DNA of 64,000 nt from Cryptomeria japonica (taxonomy: Eukaryota > Streptophyta > Pinopsida > Cupressales > Cupressaceae). The stretch is taken from NCBI RefSeq assembly GCF_030272615.1, contig NC_081409.1:19778260-19842259 (forward strand), written 5' to 3'. Under the pieces are notes generated by a model that saw only the letters and a list, made by a program, of their open reading frames with translations, was not told the DNA's origin and ran no database searches. The position numbers and the translations under genes are program-made. Positions 43,581 to 56,338 of the stretch are shown in pieces. The number at the start of each line of letters is the position of its first letter. The first letter of the stretch is position 1.

Positions 43581-46500
43581 TGTTGGTTCCTTTTTATGTT
43601 GAACAACACAATCAGCAACCAGTGTAATCTACAATCAAATTATTGAAAGGTATCCAACCTCAACTATGATTTCCAAGGATTAACTGGACCAACTAACAAG
43701 GATGTTTTAAATCCTTCTACTCTTTAGGCTTTGCAAAACCTAGGCGGGTATACCTCGTGATGCTTAAGATTTAGACCTATGACACACCTTATGACAACAT
43801 CAATAGAAAGCAGATAAACCATTCCACAAGCTCACCAATTTAAGTAATACGTATAGATGGGCTAGACCTTGTACAAATAGTAGATGAGATAGAGCTTTGG
43901 AAGGATAGGACACTAACCCCTTAAACATAAAGGGAAATAGATTTGTCTTTTAAAATATATTGTTCTGAGAACATCCCCAAAACTTGTGAGACCAGTGCCT
44001 TATCTAAGGGCAATAGAATCATATATCAAACTATAAATGATAGCATGTACTGCAAATCCATCTTCATTATTAATATCCCTGCATTAATGCCTTACAAAAA
44101 TGCATTACTCAGCTTATTCACAAAACCATCAGATCTGCAAAACGTATATCCCATTATCTATGATGTATTACAGAATTTAAATTCCTCCTTGAAGAATGCC
44201 TGCAAACAATCACTACAACCTCCTTGAAATTGACAAACTTCAAACCTCCTTAAGGCCATCAATTTATAACAACAAGAAATACATCCAGAGACAAATTATG
44301 TGTGAATTTGTGCTTGCCTTACATACATAAGAACCTGCAGCAAAACATCTACAACAAGAAAGAACTCTATTAATCAAAAGAAAAACCTTGCCCTATACAA
44401 TATTGAAGAGAACTCTGAAATGGAAGCCATCAAATCTGGAGCATTTTTCCAAATTTCTGGAACCCCTACAAATGAGAAGAATTGAGAATAAGAAGAGGAG
44501 GGAAAGATCAGATCTCATCAGAACAAGCCAAGTGTCCCTCTTTCTAACTGAATTTCATTCCCGACCAAACTTCTCCCAAAATATCTAATCTTTTTCACAA
44601 TTGACTGCATAATTGGATTCCTCACTCCGAGAGCTTTCCGGAAACAAATAATACTTCATATTTTGGCCAAAAATTGAGCCCTGAGCAAATTAATTCCTCA
44701 TGTGTGCACATCATTTAAATTTTTCATTTTTTTGATATAGTCTCAACTATATAATAATCTACATTTAACTTTGATTTTTGGCTCCTATTGTGCTCTGATG
44801 CTTTGCCACATGTCGGTACCTGATTAGCTGATGGGATCCACTGGGCATCACCTCGGATGACACCTCATCACCACCATGTGCATGCTTTGTCACTGCCACT
44901 TGGCCGCCACGTGTACACCACCTCAGCGCCACTTATGCGCCTTCTACCACCACCTGTGCACCACCTCAGTGCCACGTCATCTCCACTCGATAGGACCCAT
45001 GTGTTTGACTTCCACCTAGACCTGCCACTTATCTTTCGCCATTTTGCAATGGCTAACGATCTTGAATCTTCGGGTCACGAAGTCACGCAGGCCGTCAGAT
45101 CCTCCGAACTTGCTCACTCTTTAACTCTTCGCGATTCGATTGAGCTTTTTGCCATTTCGCAGCCCTTATCCTTCATGCATCTCGCCTTCACGAAGTCACA
45201 CTGACCACCGATTTGATCCAAACCTGCTCACTGGTTAAGTCGGCCTTTCTCTACAAAATTTCACCCGTCTGCCTCGGGAAGCATGCCTGCGTGGGGTCCA
45301 CCTGTCACCATCTGTCCCATCCTCGGTTGCCTTGGGATCCATGTCCACACACGTGGGGTCCACTTTGGGTGCCCAACGGGCACCGTCCATCAAAAGCCTT
45401 GAGGATTTGACATTATACTTGTGTGGGCTATTGGCTATAAACACCAAAAAGTTCCCTTCCACAGTGAATGTGGGATAATACATTAAGCCTGGAATTGCAT
45501 TTTGGAGCTTTGTCTGAGACTTTCATGGCATTTGCTTGAAACTTATTTTTAACCCCTCTCATACAAGCTATGTGCCAAGTCAAACATTGAAATGAAATTA
45601 TTTGCTGCCTCTTGCTAGAGCATTGATGTGATCATTTAAACAATGAAAACTGATCACTTCAAAAGCTTTTGATGCATTATTTCAACACGGCAGACTCCAC
45701 TATACAGCTCCATTGTCCATTGAAAAGAATGTTGAACCTCTTTAGAAAGCTTGCCGACCTCATTGAGAACCAATACTTTATAACAGCTATCTCCATTTAT
45801 ATTGATGGGCCTACTCTGTTTTCTAGCAAAGGAGGATGCTAGCAAGGGTGATAGAGTTTGGCTCACACCCACCAATGGCATTTGCTTAAGTTTTAAATGC
45901 CTTTCACCATACCACGCACTGGAGGAAGGAATTCTTTTACCAGCCACATTTCCATTTGCAATTGCATTAACTTGGAGTTTCAACATTCCCTCTCCTTCAC
46001 TAACCACGCAAGGGTTGCCAAACTATTTGCTGGAAGCATTTTCTGTTTTCCCTCATGAGTCCATCACCATGCCACGTGAAGAGGGTTTATGGCTTTACCA
46101 GCCCATTGCATTTTCCTTATTTCTGGTAGCCTTCTCAAACACCACGTGAGCTTGGAGATGGGGAGGCACGTGAGGGAGGAGGCTACTAGAAATTTGTTTG
46201 CATTTGTTGTTTTTGCAGTCTCTTCTTCAGCCACATGATCTAGCAAATTTGTATTTGCTTGAAAGTATTTGATAATGCCTCCATTGAATTTATTTGGAAT
46301 TATCTACAACTTAAAACACGTGCCATCTCCTTCTTGAAACTCACGACAGGGGAAGATGGATACAAATTGTGTTTGCTGAGGGGTTTCTACAGCTGCTAAA
46401 TTCAACGTCCAACCACAACAGGGAGGAGATAAGAGGATGCTTCACATTTTCATTTGCCCTTGCTACTAATGTGCATTTGAAATGGAAGTTTTAATCACTG

Positions 46501-48166
46501 TCCTTACCATGCGACACCACACCACGACAGAAAGGGGGAAAAGAAGACAATTTACAATTCATTTGAAAGTCTCTGCAACTGCTACAACGTTTCATGTGAA
46601 GAGGATGTTAGCAAAATCATAGAATTTGGCTTTGAGCTGCCAAGGCATATGCCAAAACTCTAATGGCCACGCCTTCCAATTCCTACATCCATCTGTCATG
46701 GATGAGACCCATACAGATCGAGACACCAACTTGCTTTCAAAGTAAACATAGTGATGCATTGGCTGTAGATCCTTCACCAATTTTAAGAATGTAGTTCTCT
46801 GGTGTGAGGCCAAATTTGTCCCCAATTGTGAAGGAAATAGTTAGCATGCTCGACATTTTGTCACAATAGTTTCCTCCCTCCTAGTTTTCCTTTATACTTA
46901 AATCATATAAACATATAGTTTAAGATATCTATTTAAATCTTGATTCAAAAACCTCGGGAAACTACAAGTCAGGTCGGGCCCCCAAAGAGGGTTCGACTAA
47001 ATTTTTTTTTGTTTCCATTCAACTGACCTCTGAAATGCTTCACGAACCTCAAACATACCTCTGGAAGCAATCAGTGCCATTTTCAGACTGAGTTTCGCAA
47101 CTTTCAGGAACTTATGTCACATTTTCGCATTTAATCTCGAAGACGCATTTTTCAAGTCAGTTAAAACACCTTTCTGGACCTCGCCATCTGATAGGCGTGT
47201 ACTCTGATATACAAGGATGAACTCTACCAAACGGTTTCTCAAAATGAGTCTCGAGTGAAGAGATATTAATCAACGAAAATGGCCAACTGGCTTTGTCGAC
47301 ACTGCGGACCTAATGAAGTCAATGTTCTGGCAACACATGATGCCTTTCTCAAAAATATCAAATGACCTTCGTAGGCCCTCAAATTTGAAACATAGGTACC
47401 TTGAAGTACATATTAAAACTTAGAATTTTGAATTTGATCACAAGACTGACATTATGTAATTGGTGCGCTCATGAAAATGGCTACATTAACTGATGTAACA
47501 CTGAAAGTGCATAAGACTAAAAATGATAGTTCAATGAACCCTTTTGCAAACCGACTAAACGGATTGGTAGGAGCATGAAACTAGAAACATAGCTCATAAT
47601 TTATACCAGCATTAACCTGGAAGAAACATTTTGGCATGACACTCACTGAGGCAACTTTTACACTTGTGCAAAATAGGGCTTCGACTAGGTGCTGAAACAG
47701 GGACTTGCCAAAACATACAAACTACAAACGTATTGATCTTGAAAAACTGAGCAAATGGATTCGTTAAGACTTGAAACTTTGCAGGATAACTCATATTTAT
47801 GCATAAAATTGAATCCATTTTGAAATTCTCCATGACGACCAACAGGGAAAAAGATACAAACACTCAAAGTAGGCTACTCAATAAAATCTGCATTTGTGCC
47901 TAAAATGCACTTTCAGCTCACCCCTCGAAATGGGTACCTCATAAACTTATCCAAACTGAATTCTGAAAGTTTCACATCACTGCATAGGCTAAATGAAAGA
48001 TGTAGGACATGAATCCCGAGCCTTACCCCCTGAAAATCAACTAGCTCCATTTTACCCCCTCTCTAACTAGGCCATTCAAACTGACTCATTTTTTATCATT
48101 TGGAAATGCAGGGCAAAATTTTGAAATGGGCCTCTAAACTTGACTAAAATTTAATGATTCCCAATA
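43581..48166 (-). repeat. 3' LTR, 4.6 kb
   Basis: It begins TGTTGGTTCCTTTTTATG. The end reads CCCAATA, a mutated CCCAACA. It has the same internal order as the right copy. It holds a segment rich in CACCTC and GCCAC words (44810-45420) and six CACGTG boxes (44908, 45350, 46073, 46143, 46167, 46317). Open frames in it, some repeated in the other LTR, have no family match and no shared conserved coding pattern, so I do not call genes. Confidence 0.93.
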
Positions 48167-48393
48167 GTGGCTCTGACTGGGGATGGTTGATTGCAAGATC
48201 AACACAAGAACATAGAATCAATGGTTAAGCAAACCACCCAAAAATGGATCACTTCTCTTCTCTTCTAAAATATAGGGCTTCCTTGCTCTACCCAAGCAAC
48301 AGTGAACTTTATTGAAAACCACAAAACCGAAGGAAAGCAACTATACAATAGATACAAACATACTTACAACTGATTATAACTGCTCCACTTTCG
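48167..48393. other. Internal edge next to the 3' LTR, no polypurine tract
   Basis: Where a minus-strand element should have a polypurine tract, the plus strand reads GTGGCTCTGACTGGGGATGG, which looks like a primer-binding-site sequence facing the other way. The equivalent place beside the LTR at 59252-62400 has GCGGCTCTAGTTGGGGATG. Confidence 0.6.
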
Positions 48394-50804
48394 TCAATAT
48401 TTACCTCTGTCAAAAATTTGATTTTCATCTCTTGATGTCATGATCCAAACAAAGGCACCTTTTGGTAACAACTGAGCATAATCATTATAATCAACCTCTT
48501 TTATCTCATCACTGTAACAACTGGTGTACATACCTTTTGTCTGATTCTGAACTTTATAGTCACACACTATCTCAACAAAAGTAAAACCATGAGACAACTC
48601 ACTATAGAGGCCTTCCCACAAGCTGCAATACACTTCACTATCCCAATAAATTCTATCATTTGCAAGAGTACCATCATGCTGAACTTCAAAAATAAAGCAT
48701 TCAATCTCAACATTATAATTCTCATCAGCACATACCTTATTATCATTTAAACCAATAGAACAAGGGACACTACTAACCAATTGATGCAAACAAGGAACAT
48801 AAATGTTACAACTCGGATGTGATACTTCACTATGCTGATCACACTTCATACTATCCTTGTTTATCAAACTCAAAAACTCTGCATTCTCAATATCCCATTC
48901 ATGGAAAAGAATGCATACCTCTAGCTGAAGCAAATCCTAGCTAAGTCTTCCTCTTTCAGGCTTACATCTACCTGAAACACTTCCATATGTGGTCTGAAAT
49001 AATCATCACATAACCCATGCCTCTTGTCTTCATCATGAAGTAATTTCTTACAACACATGCTACTGCTATTCAAAACTTTATCAGTATTACAAACTTGTTC
49101 AAGACAAGGGGTAGCTTCAGCATTTTCATCAAAGAGATCAACACCATGAACATTTATATGAGAGACAAAGAGTCCCATCTCCGATTCAAGCATACTATCA
49201 ATATTCACACTCTCTTCATGGTACCTCAAATTCTGAAAGCATTCAAACATGGGTTTACTTAAATATGAAAATAGAACATTATCAGCACTATCACATACAT
49301 TCTTATCTTCAAAAACACTTTCGTTTTCAGATTCATAACTGAGGCACATAACTTGGTCTTCTCTTATATCATCTTCACAAGATGAATAATAAGAATTCTC
49401 ATAACCATCATCAGCTGCATGACTGGCATTCATTTGTTGATCAAAAGAAAGTGAAACACTTGTGCCAAGATCATTCTCATTCTGAAATTGATCTTCATTG
49501 TTCATTTGCATACGTTCAAGGTGCTGGGAATAGAACTTATTGTCCTCATAATCAGCAACACCACTCCATTCTAAAACACATTCATCACTGGGTATACTTG
49601 CACTGAACACATCATCAACATCATTCACAATTTCATTTTCAGATTTATCAGACTTAACCAAAATCTAATTTTCATCATATTGCACATCTTCACTTGCATA
49701 ATCAGCAACATTTGGTGATCCTTCAATATTTGGTATTTGAACATCAAATACACCAGCAACATTTAAAGACCGATGGTCATCACCATCATTATTTTCATTT
49801 TCACTATCCTTAAGAGATGCATGATTCACATCATAATTGGCAGCTACATAATCAGCATAACCGACATACAAATCAAATGGTACATATCCCTTGTATATGT
49901 CTATCTCTGTATCAACATTTTCACAACACTTCCCACTGATCATTCCATCATTACTGTGAGAGACAACCGGAATTGACAACTGAGGTTCTTGACTCTCATC
50001 TAAATTTGAATCATATGCATTAGCAAAACCATTCAGAACAGCAGAGCTTGATGCACCTAGACACGAAATGTTTTGATCAGTTTCAAATGGTATTTCACCA
50101 TTGAAGGAGCTTTGACAAAAAACAACAGCAGACACAAATCTCTTGGCTATCCTGAATTTCAAATTATTTTCAATGTCCCTAGCTATCTTAAAAGCTTCAT
50201 ACAAGGTTTTGGGTTCTTTGTTTCTCAATAAGAAACCCATCTTCTCATCAAATGCACTCATATAGATATCTAGACATACTTTATCATCAAACTTATACTT
50301 TCTGGAAATCTTAGACAAAGCTTGTGAAAATCTGATATTAAATGTTGGTACCAATTCATCTTCCCTGATTTGTATATAAGTGAATTCTTTTAGCAAATCA
50401 CAATCACTCACTTTTTCATCAAATTGGTCCATGAAATCTGAAATCAATTCTTCCCATGAGGTAATAGAATTCATTGGCAAAAAAGAAAACCAATCCCTTG
50501 CATCTTCTTTTAGTGACTGGATGAATAACTTCATGCACACATCCTCTTGGCAAATTTCAAATTCTCCTATCAAATCTGAAACTCTTTTCACGTGTTGACA
50601 TGCTAATTCTGATTTGTTCCCACTGAATATGGGCAAATACTTTCTAATTTCTGTGGGTGTCGGATTTGGGTAACCCAGAATACCTTCAAAGTTCAGAGCA
50701 GCATAATACTTCATACTGAAACTCTTCCTATTACATGGTTGTTCTGGTTTACTAGGCATGGTCATATGTGGAATTACAAAAGGCTGAAAAACTACACTGC
50801 TCAT
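48394..50804 (-). pseudogene. Gag-like polyprotein, about 800 codons
   Basis: The first stretch (50804-49665) begins with MSSVVFQPFVIPHM and carries the retrotransposon Gag core: MKLFIQSLKEDARDWFSFLP, WEELISDFMDQFDEK and FNIRFSQALSKISRKYK. A single TAG at 49665-49667 separates it from a long acidic, Cys- and Ser-containing extension (49661-48921) in the same frame, and a one-base shift near 48940 leads to the last part (48933-48394, ending DENQIFDRGKY). No zinc knuckle or protease loop is visible in the extension. Gag alone could make particles, with Pol supplied by a partner element. The acidic extension of over 400 residues is not typical of Gag and I cannot assign it. Confidence 0.8.
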
Positions 50805-51715
50805 TTTTTCCTACTCCCACAAATGATTATACAATCTTGGATAAAAAACTTCAAGCACATATCCTTATTCAAATCTATTCATTAACATTGCTTGACATAA
50901 GGTTTTCCAAATTTGCATACTACGGAAGATCATATACACTGGATACTTTAGCATCATAGATATGCAAATTAATTTTGTGATTCCTCTTTCCCTCTAGACT
51001 AGTGTTGTTCACTAAATGGGAAAACAACATTACACATTCAAATTTTCAGAACAAATATCTTTTGCATTTGAAACCTCTGAAAAATACCTGGGTGTTTGCA
51101 GCTATAAGACTTGTAGATCTGAAGATTTAGTTCACTTTTAGCACGGTCTTTTACATCAGAGTCACCACCTCTTACATAGAGGATATTTTGAATAGCAGAA
51201 CACCATTCAACACAAGTTTAAATCTCTATTTACTCTTTTTATCTTGCTGCAACCAACACTCCAGGCTATAAACACAAATCTGGAAAATACATCAGATTCA
51301 TGTGTGATCTGAAATTTTTTATTGCACTTTTCTTCTCAAGCTTTTATGATGAAAATATCATGTCTGAGCATACAAATAGTTTAATCATCTGCATCTTAAT
51401 ATGACTCATCAGATTATCTACTAATCTTGTGAAAATATTGGAATAAAAACTTCCTACAAGCACAGGTACAGAGACTAGAGTTGCCATCCAATTATGACAT
51501 TGGCGAGAATTCATAAACAGCTGTAAGAACTTCTTACAACTCTCAACAATGTATATTTTCTCTAATTCTTCACAAGAAACTTTCTCTGATAGCAGACAAT
51601 ACCATTACAACCTCAGAACATAATACTAAACCCCTCAACCATAAAAGACATTTTCAACTCTGTGCATTCTCAATGGACTGACAAACTGGATGAAATTATG
51701 CAATTTCTATTCAGA
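50805..51715 (-). other. Leader of the gag-only element
   Basis: Non-coding stretch between the primer binding site and the gag start. No repeats of note. Confidence 0.6.
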
Positions 51716-51733
51716 TCCCCAGCAGAGTCGCCA
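51716..51733 (-). promoter_or_regulatory. Primer binding site TGGCGACTCTGCTGGGGA
   Basis: On the minus strand this reads TGGCGACTCTGCTGGGGA, three bases from the LTR edge at 51737. This is a well-known primer-binding sequence of plant Ty3/Gypsy elements and fixes the orientation. Confidence 0.92.
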
Positions 51734-51736
51734 TTT

Positions 51737-54700
51737 TGTTGGTTCCTTTTTATGCTGAACAACAAAATCAGCAACCAGTGTAATCTACAACCAAATTATT
51801 GAAAGGTAGCCAGCCTCAACTATGATTTCCAAGGATTAACTGGACCAACTAACAAGGATGTTTTAAATCCTTCTACTCTTTAGGCTCTGCAAAACCTAGG
51901 CGGGTATACCTCTTGATGCTTAAGATTTAAACCTATGACACACCTTATGACAACATCAATGGAAAGCAGATAAACCATTCCACAAGCTCACCAATTTAAG
52001 TAATATGTACAGATGGGCTAGACCTTGTACAAATAGTAGATGAGATAGAGCTTTGGAAGGACAGGACACTAACCCCTAAAACATAAAGGGAAATAGATTT
52101 GTCTTTTAAAATATATTGTTCTGAGAACATCCCCAAAACTTGTGAGACCAGTGCCTTATCTAAGGGCAACAGAGTCATATATCAAACTGTAAATGATAGC
52201 ATGTACTGCAAATCCATCTTCATTATTAATATCCCTGCATTAATGCCCTACAAAAATGCATTACTCAGCTTATTCACAAAACCATCAGATTTGCAAAAAT
52301 GTATATCCCATTATCTATGATGTATTATAGAATTAAAATTCCTCCTTGAAGAATGCCTGCAAACAATCACTACAACCTCCTTGAAATTGACAAACTTCAA
52401 ACCTCCTTAAGGCCTTCAATTTATAACAACAAGAAATGCATCCAGAGACAAATTATGTGTGAATTTGTGCATGCCTTATATACATAAGAACCTACAGCAA
52501 AACATCTACAACAAGAAAAAACTCTATTACTCAAAAGAAAAACCCTGCCTTATACAATATTGAAGAGAACTCAGAAATGGAAGCCATCAAATCTAGAGCA
52601 TTTTTCCAAATTTTTGGAACCCCTACAAATGAGAAGAATTGAGAATAAGAAGAGGAGGGAAAAATCAGATCTCATCAGAACAAGCCAAGTGTCCCTCTTT
52701 CTAACTGAATTTCATTCCCAACCAAACTTCTCCCAAAATATCTGATCTTTATCAAAATCGACTACATAATTGGATTCCTCACTCCGAGAGCTTTCCGGAA
52801 ACAAATAATACTTCATATTTTGGCCAAAAATTTTATCCCTGAGCGAATTAATTCCTCATGTGTGCACATCATTTAAATTTTTCATTTTTTTGATATAGTC
52901 TCAACTATATAATAATCTGCATTTAACTTTGATTTTTGGCTCCTATTATGCTCTGACGCTTTGCCACGTGTCGGTACCTGATTGGCTAATGGGATCCACT
53001 GGGTGCCACTTCAGATGACACCTCATCACCACCACGTGCATGCTTTGTCACTGCCACTTGGCCGCCATGTGTACACCACCTCAGCGCCACCTATGCGCCA
53101 GCTACCACCACCTGTGCACCACCTCAGCACCACATCATCACCACTGGACAAGACTCGTGTGTTTGACTTCCACCTAGACTTGCCACCTGTCTTTCGCTAT
53201 TTCGTGATGGCTAACGATCTTGCATCTTCGGGTCATGAAGTTGCACAGGCCGTCGGATCCTCCGAACTTTCTCACTCTTTAACTCTTCGTGATCCGCCTG
53301 AGCTTTTCGCCATTTCGCAGCCCTTATCCTTCGTGCATCTCGCCTTCACGAAGTCACATCGACCGCCAATTTGCTCCGAACTTGCTCGCTAGTTAAGTCG
53401 GCCTTTCTCTACAAAATTTAGCCTGTCTGCCTCGGGAAGTGTGCTTGCATGGGGTCCACCTGTCGCCATCTATCCCCTCCTCAGTTTCCTTGGTATCCGC
53501 ATCCACGCACATGGGGTCCACCTTGGCTGCCCAATGGGCACCATCCATCAAAAGCCTTGAGGCTTTGACATTATACTTATGTGGGCTATTGGTTATAAAC
53601 ACTAAAAAGTTCCCTTCCACAGTGAATGTGGGATAATACATTAAGCTTGGGACTGCATTTTGGAGCTTTGTCTGAGACTTTCATGGCGTTTGCTTGAAAC
53701 TTATGTTTAACCCCTCTCATACAAGCTATGTGCCAAGTCAAACATTGTAATGAAATTATTTGCTACCTCTTGCTGGTGCATTGATGTGATCATTTAAACA
53801 ACGAAAACTAATCACTTCAAAAGCTTTTGATGCATTATTTCAACATGGCAGACTCCACTATATAGTTCCATTGTCCATTAAAAAGAGTGTTGAGCCTCTT
53901 TAGAAAGCTTGTCGACCTCATTGAGAACCAATACTTTATAACAGCTATCTCCATTTATATTGATGGGCCTACTTTGTTTTCTAGCAAAGGTGGATACTAG
54001 CAAGGGTGATGGAGTTTGGCTCACACCCACTAATGGCATTTGCTTAAGTTTTAAACACCTTTCACCATACCACACACTGGAGGAAGGAAGTCTTTTACCA
54101 ACGACATTGCCATTTGCAATTGCATTAACTTGGAGTTTCAACATTCCCTCTCCTTTACTAACCACACAAGGGCTGCCAAACTATTTGTTGGAAGCATTTT
54201 TTGTTTTCCCTCATGAGTCCATCACCATGCCACGTGAAGAGGGTTTATGACTTTACCAGCCCATTGCATTTTCCTTATTTCTGGCAGCCTTCTCAAACAC
54301 CATGTGAGCTTGGAGATGGGGAGGCACGTGAGGGAGGAGGCTGCTAGAAATTTGTTTGCATTTGTTGTTTTTGTAGTCTCTTCTTCAACTACGTGATCTA
54401 GCAAATTTGTATTTTCTTGAAAGTATTTGATAATGCCTCCATTGAATTTATTTGGAATTATCTACAACTTAAAACACATGACATCTCTTTCTTGAAACTC
54501 ATGGCAGGGGAAGATGGATACAAATTATGTTTGCTGAGGGGTTTCTACAGCTGCTAAATTCAATGTCCAACCACAACAAGGAGGAGAAAAGAGGATGCTT
54601 CACATTTTCATTTGCCCTTGCTGCCAATGTGCATTTGAAATGGAAGTTTTAATCACTGTCCTTACCATGCGACACCACACCACGATAGAAAGGGGGAAAA

Positions 54701-56333
54701 GAAGACAATTTACAATTCATTTGAAAGTCTCTGCAGCTACTACAACATTTCATGTGAAGAGGATGTTAGCAAAATCATAGAATTTGGCTTTGAGCTGTCG
54801 AGACATATGCCAAAACTCTAATGGCCACACCTTCCAAATCCTACATCCATTTGTAATGGATGAGACCCATACAGATCGAGACACCAACTTGCTTTCAAAA
54901 TCAAACACAGTGATGCATTGGCTGCAAATCCTTCACCAATTTTAAGAATGTAGTGCTCTGGTGTGAGGCCAAATTTGTCCCCTATTGTAAAGGAAATAGT
55001 TAGCATGCTCGACATTTTGTCACAATAGTTTCCTCCTTTCTGGTTTTACTTTATACTTAAATCATATAAACATATAGTTTAAAATATCAATTTAAATCTT
55101 GATTCAAAAACCTCGGGAAACTACAAGTCAGGTCGGGCCCCCAAAGAGGGTCCGACTAAAATTTTTTTTGTTTCCATTCAACTGACCTCTGAAATGCTTC
55201 ACGGACCTCAAACATACCTTTGGAAACAATCGGCACCATTTTCGGATCATCAGACTGAGTTTCGCAACTTTCAGGCACTTACATCACATTTTCGCATTTA
55301 ATCGCGAAGACGCATTTTTCAAGTCAGTCAAAACACCTTTCTGGACCTCGCCATCTGACAGGTGTGTACTCTGATATACAAGGATGAAATCTACCAAATT
55401 GTTTCTCAAAATGAGTCCCGAGCAAAGAGATATTAATCGGCAAAAATGGCCAACTGGCTTTGTCGACACTGCGGACCTGATGAAGTCAATGTTCTAGCAA
55501 TACATGATGCCTTTCTCAAAAATATCAAACGACCTCTGTAGGCCCTCAAATTTGAAACATAGGTACCTTGAAGTACATATTAAAAATTTTAATTCTCAAT
55601 TTGATCACAAGACTGACATGATGTAATTGGTGCGCTCATGAAAATGGCTACATTAACTGATATAACACTGAAAGTGCAGAAGACTGAAAATGATAGCTCA
55701 ATGAACCCTTTTGCAAACTGACTAAACGGATTGGTAGGAGTATGAAACTAGAAACATAGCTCATCATTTATACCAGCATTAACATGGAAGAAATTTTTTG
55801 GCATGACACTCACTGAGGCAACTTTTACACCTGTGCAAAATAGGGCTCTGACTAGGCGCTGAAACAGGGACTTGCCAAAACATACAAACTACAAACAGAT
55901 TGATCTTCAAAAACTAAGCAAATGGACTCGTTAAGACTTGAAACTTTGCAGGCTAACTCAAATTTATGCATAAAATTGAATCCATTTTGAAATTCTCCAT
56001 GACGACCAATAGGGCAAAAGATACAAACACTTAAATTAGGCTACTCAATAAAATCTGCATTTTTGCCTAAAATGCGCATTCAGCTCACCCCTCGAAATGG
56101 GTACCTCATAAACTTATCCAAAATGAATTCTAAATGTTTCACATCATTTAATAGGCCAAATGAAAGGTGTAGGACATGAATCTCGAGGCTTACCCTTTGA
56201 AAATCAACTAGCTCCATTTTACCCCCTCTCCTACTAGGCCATTCAAACTGACTCATTTTTTATCATTTGGAAATGTAGGGAAAAATTTTGAAATGGGCCT
56301 CTAAACTTGACTCAAATTTAATTAGTCCCAACA
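51737..56333 (-). repeat. 5' LTR, 4.6 kb
   Basis: It begins TGTTGGTTCC and ends AGTCCCAACA. It is collinear with 43581-48166. CACGTG boxes are seen at about 52969, 53036, 54231 and 54327; some of those in the other copy are changed by C to T here, and vice versa. Confidence 0.93.
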
Positions 56334-56338
56334 ATCTA

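Larger units (their letters stand above)
43581..56333 (-). mobile_element. 12.75-kb non-autonomous LTR element with gag only
   Basis: Two direct LTRs of about 4.6 kb (43581-48166, 51737-56333) enclose a 3.6-kb interior. The primer binding site beside the right LTR sets the minus orientation. The interior has one long Gag-like reading frame and no trace of protease, RT, RNase H or integrase. Flanking five-mers ATCTG and ATCTA fit a target duplication. The LTRs are very similar (about 5 differences in the first 100 bases I compared), so the insertion is younger than most others here. Confidence 0.88.

Noticed and set aside
44857-45204. 115-codon open frame with His/Ser/Leu-rich start
   Set aside because: It lies in the 4.6-kb LTR; the related frame at 52982-53392 tracks overall DNA similarity, with no sign that amino acids are conserved more than bases.
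45654-46246. Minus- and plus-strand open frames repeated in both 4.6-kb LTRs
   Set aside because: They are duplicated only because the LTRs are; both strands are open over the same stretch and no domain is recognised.
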